From FEN-1279 sp964501535 (GTDB lineage Bacteria; Bacteroidota; Ignavibacteria; Tepidaquicellales; Tepidaquicellaceae), in the NCBI GenBank assembly GCA_964501535.1, contig CAZCSV010000001.1:310001-374000 (forward strand): a DNA stretch of 64,000 nt, in the 5' to 3' direction. This document shows positions 26,977 through 34,506 of the stretch, one piece after another; the first letter of the stretch is position 1; every line of letters begins with the position of its first letter. The translations under genes and the position numbers were made by a program. Under the pieces are notes generated by a model that worked only from the letters and a program-made list of their open reading frames with translations, was not told the DNA's origin and made no database searches.

Positions 26977-28989
26977 TTAAATTAGATTTTCCAGAACTAT
27001 CTCCGATATGTCCTTTACTTTTACTTCGTCAGCTTTTTCTTTAGCTTTTATCCCGTCTGTTAACATTGTCATGCAAAATGGACAGACAGAACATACCGTT
27101 TTTGCTTCCGTCCTAAGTATCTCCTCCGCCCTTTCTATGTTTACACGCTTACCCTCGTTTTCTTCCATGAACATTCTCCCTCCGCCTGCACCGCAGCAAA
27201 AACCCTTGTCACGTGAACGCTTCAACTCGATTAACGTTCCTGATGTCGTTTCTTTTATTATATCTCTCGGAGGATTGTATATATCGTTGTATCTCCCGAG
27301 GTAACATGAATCGTGGTAAGTCATCTTTTCGCTAACTGATTTTTTTGATGCTATTTTCTTTTCATTCAGTAAATTCATTATGAATTCTGTGTGATGTTTT
27401 ACGTCGAGTTCGATTCCAAATCCGGGATATTCGTTTTTTAATGAATGAAAACAATGTGGACAGGTTGTGACTATCTTCTTTATACCGTATTTTTTGAATG
27501 TTTCTATGTTCTGTGTTATTAACTGCTGAGCAAGAAATTCGTTCCCTAATCTCCTCGCTGTATCACCGTTGCATTTTTCTTCTTGCCCTAATACACCGAA
27601 TTTTATGCCCGCTTTGCTCAGTATTTTTGCAAAAGATTTTGTTACATTCCTGTATCGCTTGTCGAAAGCACCGGCACATCCGACCCAAAATACAATGTCT
27701 AAACCATCCGAAGTCCCCGCATTGGATAATTTTGTTAATGTACTTTTTATATTTTCTTTTTCTGATTCTTCAAGAAATTCTTCTATCCATTCATTCCTCG
27801 ATTCTGCACCGAAAGCCCAAGGGGATTCGTTGTTCTCTAAATTTCGGAAAACCGTGCTTATCTCGGAAGGAAATGCAGATTCCATCATCGCTAAATTTCT
27901 TCTTAATTCTACTATCGATGTTATATGGTCAATCATTACTGGACATTCTTCTACACACGCCGCACAAGTCGTGCATGCCCATAATTCCTCTTTTGTTATG
28001 TAATCGTGAATAAGTGTTTTCCCCTGAATCCTTTCATCTTCGGTTCTCTTCCTTGTAAGCGGACCCTTTTGCATCGTCCTCTTCCTTATGTCTGTTATTA
28101 TTTTCTTTGGATTTAATAGCTTCCCTGTGTGGTTTGCAGGACATGCTTCCGTGCATCTCCCGCACTCCGTGCATGTGTATCCGTTTAGTATTTCCTTCCA
28201 TGTTAAATCCTCTATGTCTTTGGCTCCGTATTGCTGTATGCTCTCATCCTCGAAATTAATGGGCTTTAAAATATTCTTACTTTCGATTTTAAAATTGGAT
28301 AAAAAAGTATTCGGTATCGATGAGATTACATGAAAATGCTTTGAATAGGGAAGGTAATTTAGAAAACCAAGCACGACAATATTGTGCCCCCACCAGAAAA
28401 TCTGTGATAAGGTCTCCGAACCCTCCGAATTAAAAAATGTAGCGATATATCTCGTAATTGGCCTCGCACCCCTGATTGTCCCCAGTAAAACTTTTTCTAT
28501 GTTCATACCTATCATCGTTATCATAACCAGCATTATCATCAATAAAATGAACGTGGCATCCGGCCTTGACGACTTGTCTTTCAACCTGTCCGGTGTCCCT
28601 ATGTATCTCCTGATAAGGGAAATTGTAACAGTTAGTAAAACCAGATATCCGAATATATCCTGCGTTATCGTAATCAGTGAGTAAAATTTCCCTAAAAATG
28701 CAAATGAGAAATTTTCTGCATATCCTTCTATAAATCCTTCTAATACGAGTAACAGTAAAACACAAAAACCCCAGAATATCGATGCATGAATTATCCCGGC
28801 AAATCTATTCCTGAATAATTTTGACTGAAGGAAAGCTATGTTGAACGTATTTATTATTCTTTGCTTAATATTATTTAACCTGTATTCCGGCTTTCCTAAT
28901 CTTATGTATGAAATAATATTCCTGATTGAATAAATAAAAAATCCAATCGATACTACAAGTAATAATGTAAATACTATTGTATTAATCAA
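26977..28989 (-). CDS. Membrane Fe-S oxidoreductase, candidate ETF:menaquinone oxidoreductase
   Basis: Three-part protein: five to six N-terminal membrane helices (about 1-230) resembling the haem b-binding NarI-like module; a double [4Fe-4S] ferredoxin module (CTECGRCTEACPAN and CTTCAACVEECPVM); and a C-terminal pair of CCG domains as in heterodisulfide reductase HdrB/GlpC (CPHCFHSLKNEYPG, HDSCYLGRYN, KGFCCGAGGGRMF, CPFCMTML). This architecture matches the DUF224-type proteins proposed to pass electrons from electron-transfer flavoprotein to menaquinone. etfB and etfA lie about 3.5 kb upstream on the same strand, which supports that reading. Alternatively it oxidises another donor such as glycolate or a thiol. 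Confidence 0.8.
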   Translation of the reverse strand: MINTIVFTLLLVVSIGFFIYSIRNIISYIRLGKPEYRLNNIKQRIINTFNIAFLQSKLFRNRFAGIIHASIFWGFCVLLLLVLEGFIEGYAENFSFAFLGKFYSLITITQDIFGYLVLLTVTISLIRRYIGTPDRLKDKSSRPDATFILLMIMLVMITMIGMNIEKVLLGTIRGARPITRYIATFFNSEGSETLSQIFWWGHNIVVLGFLNYLPYSKHFHVISSIPNTFLSNFKIESKNILKPINFEDESIQQYGAKDIEDLTWKEILNGYTCTECGRCTEACPANHTGKLLNPKKIITDIRKRTMQKGPLTRKRTEDERIQGKTLIHDYITKEELWACTTCAACVEECPVMIDHITSIVELRRNLAMMESAFPSEISTVFRNLENNESPWAFGAESRNEWIEEFLEESEKENIKSTLTKLSNAGTSDGLDIVFWVGCAGAFDKRYRNVTKSFAKILSKAGIKFGVLGQEEKCNGDTARRLGNEFLAQQLITQNIETFKKYGIKKIVTTCPHCFHSLKNEYPGFGIELDVKHHTEFIMNLLNEKKIASKKSVSEKMTYHDSCYLGRYNDIYNPPRDIIKETTSGTLIELKRSRDKGFCCGAGGGRMFMEENEGKRVNIERAEEILRTEAKTVCSVCPFCMTMLTDGIKAKEKADEVKVKDISEIVLENLI

Positions 28990-29028
28990 AATGTAAATTT
29001 TTAAGTTTCAAAATAATATTTTGATCTT

Positions 29029-29448
29029 CTATTCTCCTAATATCTGTATGACTATTCTCCTTGTCCTGCTTCGGTTGTCAAAATCTATCAGCACAATCTG
29101 CTGCCATGTACCGAGCGTTAACTCTGATTTTACTATCGGTATCGACAGGGATGTTTTGTATAATGCGGAACGTAAATGCGAATGACCGTTCCCGTCACCC
29201 CAAGTGTCGTCATGATGATATTTTTGTGCCGATGGAATAAGCCTGTCTAACATTTTTGGAATGTCTTTTATCAGCCCCGGCTCGTATTCTATCGTTGTTA
29301 CACCTGCAGTCGAACCTACCGAAAATACCGTGCATAATCCTTCCTTGATTCCCGACTTTATTATTATTTCACTGATGTCGTTCGTTATATCTATAATATC
29401 GCAGTTGCCTTTCGTGATTTTTTGTATTTCTTGCGTGATTACTTTCAT
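29029..29448 (-). CDS. YjbQ/UPF0047 family protein
   Basis: A 139-residue single-domain protein of the UPF0047/YjbQ family, recognised by GLCTVFSVGSTAGVTTIEYEPG, HHDDTWGDGNGHSHLRSAL and LTLGTWQQIVLIDFDNR, with the conserved His/Asp cluster intact. Family members have weak thiamine-phosphate synthase activity, but the physiological role is uncertain. It lies between the Fe-S oxidoreductase and a DUF4905-like gene, with short gaps, and may be in the same transcript. Confidence 0.88.
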   Translation of the reverse strand: MKVITQEIQKITKGNCDIIDITNDISEIIIKSGIKEGLCTVFSVGSTAGVTTIEYEPGLIKDIPKMLDRLIPSAQKYHHDDTWGDGNGHSHLRSALYKTSLSIPIVKSELTLGTWQQIVLIDFDNRSRTRRIVIQILGE

Positions 29449-29458
29449 TGTTTAATAA

Positions 29459-30334
29459 TTATCGGTTAAGATTAATACAATTTAATGCTTTCTTCTCTTT
29501 TATGTAAAACAAAAAATTATTGTTGATAAAAAAATTGTCCGGTACGCAAAAATTGGAGCTCTTGTTTAAAATGTCTTCGTAAAGTATCTCTGACCTTTCA
29601 GTGTCATATATTAAAAATTTATTAATGTAAATATTCTTGCCGCCATGTTTTAACTTATCGCTTGCTTTTACATAGTAATTAAATATTAGTAATGTGCCTT
29701 TCATTATATATTCAATTCTCTCTATTTCTTTATCTTCTGAATGAATCTTCTTTATTATATTCTCAATGCTGAAATTTATATTGGATTCACTTTTGCTGTA
29801 TTCTGTCGGGTATAGAGAATTTTCAAATATGCGTTTCTCGTATTCATCTTCTAATCGCAGTATCTCGGTATATTCACCCTCGGTTAAAACTCTCTTTACC
29901 TTGCCTGTTCCTGAATCCAGCTCGGCTGCTTCATTTCTGCCTGACTTCTTCTGTATACCGAAAACAGAGTTTTCCGTTGTAAATAAAAAAGAGTATTCCG
30001 TATTTTCCCATAATTTCTCGCCTGTCTTTATATCTATCGCTATTATGCTCGTCTGATAGGGGAGCTCTGGCTTCTCGAATCTTCCGAGAAAAAAAATATT
30101 CTCGCTTGCTCCTTCGACCGAAACCCAGAAATTGTTATCTTCAAATGAATAATCCCTTAAAAATATTTTTCCTCTTGTATAGTCGAGAGTAAATAAATAT
30201 AATTTATTTTTCTCCTTATCCCTTGTTTCGCCTATAATGTGCTTTCTACCCCCGAAGATGAATCTCCAGATTATTCCTGTCTGCGTGAAAGTCCAGTATA
30301 ATTTAATCTTGCCTTTTTTACCTAAAATTTTCAA
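29459..30334 (-). CDS. DUF4905-like protein of unknown function
   Basis: A cytoplasm-type protein of 291 residues without signal peptide. The repeated strand-rich pattern with W motifs (KLYWTFTQTGIIWRFIF, GEKLWENTEYSF, SIIAIDIKTGEKLW) resembles a beta-propeller of the PQQ-like kind, which fits the DUF4905 family found in the Bacteroidetes/Ignavibacteria group. No catalytic motif is visible. It is 3 bases downstream of coaX and 11 bases upstream of the YjbQ gene, so it is likely cotranscribed with both. Confidence 0.6.
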   Translation of the reverse strand: MKILGKKGKIKLYWTFTQTGIIWRFIFGGRKHIIGETRDKEKNKLYLFTLDYTRGKIFLRDYSFEDNNFWVSVEGASENIFFLGRFEKPELPYQTSIIAIDIKTGEKLWENTEYSFLFTTENSVFGIQKKSGRNEAAELDSGTGKVKRVLTEGEYTEILRLEDEYEKRIFENSLYPTEYSKSESNINFSIENIIKKIHSEDKEIERIEYIMKGTLLIFNYYVKASDKLKHGGKNIYINKFLIYDTERSEILYEDILNKSSNFCVPDNFFINNNFLFYIKEKKALNCINLNR

Positions 30335-30336
30335 TT

Positions 30337-31080
30337 TTATCTGTAATTGTATGCTAAAATGTAATTGATTCCCTCTAAAACAAGGTTTCTGTCATTCTTG
30401 TCTATTAAACAACTCTTCCTGTATATTAATTCGGATAAACCGCCCGTCGATACAACAAAGAGATTCCTGAATTTTTTCTTCAGAATTTTAATTATGCTCT
30501 CAGTCGTGAATAAACTTTGATGAATCACACCCGAAATTATGTTTGCCTTTGTCTTGTTCGTTATTAAATCTTTTACTTTTCCGATTTCTGCTAATGGAAG
30601 ATTTGCCATTATATTTAATGACTTGTGTGAAGTCAGAATTCCGGGTGTTATCAATCCCCCGATGAAAGTCATACCGCTTACTAAATTATATGTTGTCGCT
30701 GTTCCGAAATCTATTATTAATATATTCTTCTTGTTCCTGTACTTTTCCCTGGCTGCTACAGATGAGCATATCCTGTCGTTGCCGAGTGATTTTTCATAAT
30801 CGAACTTGATTGGAAACCCTTTATCATAACTTATAAAAAATGGCTCAATCGAATATTTTTTTGATATTATTTCATTGATTATAATCCTGTATTCTTTGTT
30901 TAAACAGGAAATTCCGATTAAATCGAAATCATTTCTTTCGTTTCTTAAAATCCTGACTAAGCTGTTTTTAAAATTTTTTTTCGAATAATCGTAACTTCTT
31001 GCGTTTTTGATTCTGTTACCTGAACTTACGGCAATTTTAATCCTCGAATTTCCTATGTCTATTAATAAATTTTTCATCAT
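30337..31080 (-). CDS. coaX: Type III pantothenate kinase
   Basis: First step of coenzyme A synthesis, ATP-dependent phosphorylation of pantothenate. Actin-like fold motifs are present: the N-terminal LLIDIGNSRIKIAV phosphate loop, the pantothenate-site IDFGTATTYNLVSG with GGLITPGI, and STGGLSELI near the end. 247 residues fits the family. Two consecutive ATGs (31080 and 31077) are possible starts. A strong terminator lies immediately upstream, so coaX either has a promoter within it or depends on readthrough. Confidence 0.93.
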   Translation of the reverse strand: MMKNLLIDIGNSRIKIAVSSGNRIKNARSYDYSKKNFKNSLVRILRNERNDFDLIGISCLNKEYRIIINEIISKKYSIEPFFISYDKGFPIKFDYEKSLGNDRICSSVAAREKYRNKKNILIIDFGTATTYNLVSGMTFIGGLITPGILTSHKSLNIMANLPLAEIGKVKDLITNKTKANIISGVIHQSLFTTESIIKILKKKFRNLFVVSTGGLSELIYRKSCLIDKNDRNLVLEGINYILAYNYR

Positions 31081-31089
31081 ATTAAAAAA

Positions 31090-31122
31090 AAAGCGTAAAA
31101 GAATATTTATCTTTTACGCTTT
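31090..31122 (-). terminator. Rho-independent terminator after the barrel gene
   Basis: Perfect 12-bp stem AAAGCGTAAAAG (31090-31101) and its complement (31111-31122) with a 9-base loop. Read on the minus strand the stem is followed by a run of T (31083-31090), as expected for a terminator of the gene at 31141-31698. It ends about 10 bases before the coaX start codon. Confidence 0.85.
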
Positions 31123-31140
31123 AAACTTAAAAAAAATATT

Positions 31141-31698
31141 TTACAAACTAAACTTAATTCCGCCGCCTAATATAAATCCTTTTATGTTTGGGTCGCCTAC
31201 AATTATTTTATACTTGGCATCGAAAAATAAGGAGTAGTTTCCTCCCATTCCTACAAAATCTATTCCACCCCCTAAATCCAGTCCGAGCTTTGTGTCATTC
31301 CTTTCAGGCATTGTCCTCTTGTCGTTTAAAAAGTTTATGCCTATACCACCGTCAACATACGGCTCCATGTTTCCCGCCTTGAATCTTAATCTGGCAAGCC
31401 CTGCCATTTCGAAGTTGTTCATGTTATCGACTTTCCAGTAATATGCCATTGGTACTAATGAAAAACTCTCTGTCTTGATTTCTGCGAACATTCCGATTCC
31501 TAATCCGTTATTTTCAAACTTCGCAAAACCTGCTAACAAACCAAGGTCGACAGATGGTGTGAAACTGCTTATCTTTAAATAGTTGTTGAATCTTTCGACG
31601 TTGTGATTTTGTTTTATTGTCGTGGAATTGTATTGTGCATAAAGTGAGGAAATAGATATCCCTAAAATTAAGAGAACACTTAATGTTATTTTTTTCAT
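31141..31698 (-). CDS. Small outer-membrane beta-barrel protein
   Basis: A signal peptide (MKKITLSVLLILGISISSLYA) is followed by amphipathic strands with Gly and aromatic residues (VDLGLLAGFAKFE, GIGMFAEIKTESF, VDGGIGINFL, GLDLGGGIDFVG, GGGIKFSL), as in 8-stranded OmpX/OmpA-like barrels. No specific family is recognised. It is followed by its own terminator. Confidence 0.7.
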   Translation of the reverse strand: MKKITLSVLLILGISISSLYAQYNSTTIKQNHNVERFNNYLKISSFTPSVDLGLLAGFAKFENNGLGIGMFAEIKTESFSLVPMAYYWKVDNMNNFEMAGLARLRFKAGNMEPYVDGGIGINFLNDKRTMPERNDTKLGLDLGGGIDFVGMGGNYSLFFDAKYKIIVGDPNIKGFILGGGIKFSL

Positions 31699-31724
31699 CT
31701 ATTTTAAATAAATTAATAAAATAT

Positions 31725-32348
31725 TTAATTCAGATTGGATATTTCTAATTTCTTGATTTCATCCCTCAGTTGAGCGGCTTTTTCGTAATCCTCCATTGAA
31801 ACCGCTGTGTCGAGGTCTATCTTTAATTGCTTTAATTTCTTTTCTGCCGATTCGTTTTCTTCTGATTCGGATACTTGCTTGCTGATGTTTCCCGTATTTT
31901 CTTTTGCTTCATTCTCTTTTTCCTCGTATTCGGGAATAAATCCGATTTCTTCCATTATACTCGATACTACATATATCGGTACACCGAATTTTAATGCTAT
32001 CGCTATCGCATCCGATGGCCTCGCATCAATATCTTCTATAGTCGGAATGTCGAATTTTATTTTTGCGTAAAAAGTTGAATCTCTCAAATCATAAATTATT
32101 ACACACTCGACATTGTATCCCAGTGATTCGATGATATTCTTGAGTAAATCATGCGTTAATGGTCGGGGGGGCTTTATTCCTTCTAACTCTAATGCAATGG
32201 CCTGTGCTTCGAATTGACCGATTATTATCGGTAGCCTTTTCTCTCCGCTTATTTCTTTTAAAATAATGGCATATCCTCCGCCGCTTACCGTCGAAGATAA
32301 CGATAATCCGAATATATCTACCTGTATTAAATCTTTGTTTTCATCCAT
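31725..32348 (-). CDS. Bifunctional nuclease-family (DUF151) protein with UVR motif
   Basis: The N-terminal BFN/DUF151 domain (about 1-135) shows LPIIIGQFEAQAIALELEG, RPLTHDLLKNIIESLG, and RPSDAIAIALKFGVPIYV. After a Glu/Ser-rich linker, the C-terminus carries a UvrB/UvrC-type coiled motif (LKIDLDTAVSMEDYEKAAQLRDEI, about 175-199). The combination is found in many bacteria; nuclease activity was reported for some relatives, but its bacterial role is uncertain. It is about 100 bases downstream of etfA. Confidence 0.88.
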   Translation of the reverse strand: MDENKDLIQVDIFGLSLSSTVSGGGYAIILKEISGEKRLPIIIGQFEAQAIALELEGIKPPRPLTHDLLKNIIESLGYNVECVIIYDLRDSTFYAKIKFDIPTIEDIDARPSDAIAIALKFGVPIYVVSSIMEEIGFIPEYEEKENEAKENTGNISKQVSESEENESAEKKLKQLKIDLDTAVSMEDYEKAAQLRDEIKKLEISNLN

Positions 32349-32451
32349 TGCTTTTGTTTTATCCTTCTATATTTTTATACACTCTTGTATATTATAAAGT
32401 TTCAATCCATATAAAAATATGATTATTAATTAAAAGATTAAAGGTAAATAT

Positions 32452-33456
32452 TTAAGTAAGCTTTTTAAACTCCTCTGTCAAAACTGGCAACACCTCAAAA
32501 ACATCACCAACTATCCCATAATCAGCAACTTGGAATATCGGCGCGTCCTTGTCTTTGTTTATCGCTACTATGCACTTCGATGATGACATCCCCGCTAAAT
32601 GCTGTATCGCTCCGCTGATTCCGCACGCTATGTATAAACTCGGCGATACCGTTTTTCCCGTCTGACCTACTTGCTCGGAATGCGGCCTCCAGCCTGCATC
32701 TACTACAGCCCTGGATGCCCCTGTTGCCGCTCCGATTGACGATGCTAAATTCTCGATTAAATTGAAATTCTCGGGTCCCCGCATTCCTCTCCCGCCGGAT
32801 ACAATCCTGTCTGCTTCCGCAACATCGAGCTTCTCCGACGATATGATAATTTCTTTTACTACTGTCTTAAAATCGTCAGCGGTAATATTCAATGTATTTA
32901 AATCTGTATTTTCTATTTCAGGATTTTCTGCTATGGATTTTTCGGATTTAAAAACATTCGGCCTTAAAGTCAGTACGGCTTTTTCCGAATTGAAACGTAC
33001 ATCAACAAAACTCTTGCCCGCGTAAACGGGTTTCGTCGCAGTTATTCTTCCGTCTGTTACCTTAATATCTATGCAATCCGGACAAAATGCTGAATCGGTC
33101 TTAACTGCAACTGCAGGCGCCGCTTCCTTCCCGAATGATGTCGCGGATAAAACTAAAATATTGTATCCGCCGCTTACCATCACTTCACTGATTACTTTTA
33201 CCACAGCCGGATGAGAGTATATTATTTCACCGCCGTATATTTTATTTAAACTGTTTTCGTCTATCACTTTTATTTTCTTTGCACCGTATTCACCCAATTT
33301 TTTTATTTCGGGATTGTTGATGTCCGATATGGTCAAAACATCGAATTCACAACCGAGAGATATTGATAGCTTCCTCGCTTCCGATACTACCTCGAAAGCG
33401 GAATTCTTGAATTTGTTGTCCCTTGACTCTGTATATGCAAAAATTTTGTTTCCCAT
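32452..33456 (-). CDS. etfA: Electron transfer flavoprotein subunit alpha
   Basis: Binds FAD and, with EtfB, carries electrons from acyl-CoA dehydrogenases or related enzymes. The FAD signature is complete: SGGRGMRGPENF, GAATGASRAVVDAGWRPHSEQVGQTGK, YIACGISGAIQHLAGM and IVAINKDKDAPIF. The chain is 334 residues, as usual. It lies 93 bases downstream of etfB; the gap contains two 18-base tandem copies. No acyl-CoA dehydrogenase gene is in the window. Confidence 0.94.
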   Translation of the reverse strand: MGNKIFAYTESRDNKFKNSAFEVVSEARKLSISLGCEFDVLTISDINNPEIKKLGEYGAKKIKVIDENSLNKIYGGEIIYSHPAVVKVISEVMVSGGYNILVLSATSFGKEAAPAVAVKTDSAFCPDCIDIKVTDGRITATKPVYAGKSFVDVRFNSEKAVLTLRPNVFKSEKSIAENPEIENTDLNTLNITADDFKTVVKEIIISSEKLDVAEADRIVSGGRGMRGPENFNLIENLASSIGAATGASRAVVDAGWRPHSEQVGQTGKTVSPSLYIACGISGAIQHLAGMSSSKCIVAINKDKDAPIFQVADYGIVGDVFEVLPVLTEEFKKLT

Positions 33457-33504
33457 TTTTGTTGTTCAAATTTTATTTTTGAAATTGATTTTCTTTATAC
33501 CTTA

Positions 33505-33540
33505 AAACTTTATAACTTGACAAACTTTATAAACTTGACA
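33505..33540. repeat. Two tandem 18-bp direct repeats between etfB and etfA
   Basis: AAACTTTATAACTTGACA at 33505-33522 is followed directly by AACTTTATAAACTTGACA at 33523-33540, differing by a one-base shift of the A. The next 8 bases begin a weak third partial copy (TACTTTCA). It is a small tandem duplication in an intergenic space. Confidence 0.75.
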
Positions 33541-33549
33541 TACTTTCAA

Positions 33550-34296
33550 CTAAATTGCTTTTGCTTCTTCTCTCAGTAATCTGACCAGCTCTGGAACACT
33601 CGACGCACCTTCGGTAAAAATTTTCCCTCCTGATTTTGCCTTGGGAAGCCACATTTCGGTTATTTCTGTCCTGTTTCCTTCGTATGATGCCTGCTTTTCC
33701 GTTATGGGCTTTGATTTCGAAGCCATTATGCTCTTGAGATTAGGATACCGGGGATTATTTATACCTTTCTGCGTCCCGATGATTATCGGAAGATTTGCTT
33801 CGATTATTTCTTTACCGCCCTCTATTTCACGCTCTGCTACCGCTTTTCCGTTTTCTATACTTAGCTTTGTTACAATATTTATTGAAGGTATACCCAGTAT
33901 TTCTCCTACCATTATCGGAATCTGTGAACCGTCGAAATCTATCGATTGTCTCCCGAATAAAATAATATCTGGATTCAATTCCCTTATCGTCTTCGCTATG
34001 TTTTGTGCAACTGTATATGAATCGCATTCTTTGTCTGTCTTTATTAAAATTCCCGTATCTGCTCCCATCTGGAAAGCTTTTTTAATTGCTTCCTTGTATC
34101 TCTCGTTTCCGAAAGAAACCGCAATTACTTCTCCGCCGTTCTTTTCCTTTATCTGTACTGCCTCTTCTACTGCGTATTCATCGTATGGATTTATTACAAA
34201 ACTGACACCGGACTCATCAATGGACCTCTTCGAATCGGATATTTTTATTTTTGTCGTTGTATCGGGAACGAGCGAAACACATACAATAATTTTCAT
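33550..34296 (-). CDS. etfB: Electron transfer flavoprotein subunit beta
   Basis: The partner of EtfA, binding AMP or, in bifurcating types, a second FAD. Recognised by the start VCVSLVPDTTTKI, the INPYDEYAVEEAVQIKEKNGGEVIAVSFG block, ILFGRQSIDFDGSQIPIMVGEILG and the terminal region. The 248-residue length is that of ordinary ETF. First gene of the etfB-etfA pair; likely a partner of the membrane Fe-S protein at 26977-28989. Confidence 0.93.
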   Translation of the reverse strand: MKIIVCVSLVPDTTTKIKISDSKRSIDESGVSFVINPYDEYAVEEAVQIKEKNGGEVIAVSFGNERYKEAIKKAFQMGADTGILIKTDKECDSYTVAQNIAKTIRELNPDIILFGRQSIDFDGSQIPIMVGEILGIPSINIVTKLSIENGKAVAEREIEGGKEIIEANLPIIIGTQKGINNPRYPNLKSIMASKSKPITEKQASYEGNRTEITEMWLPKAKSGGKIFTEGASSVPELVRLLREEAKAI

Positions 34297-34506
34297 ATTA
34301 ATTTAATTTTATGTTTGCAATTAACAGTTTAACAATAAATTATATATAAAAATTCAAAAGAAATATTGAAAAAATATCTTCAAATGTAATTAAAATAATT
34401 TAATTGAATAAGATTTTTTCGGTATCTGATTGAATTATCCTCATTTTTCAGTTTTTTCATATTTACTATTTATATATATTTAATTTTTAAAATTTAGATA
34501 TGTATT

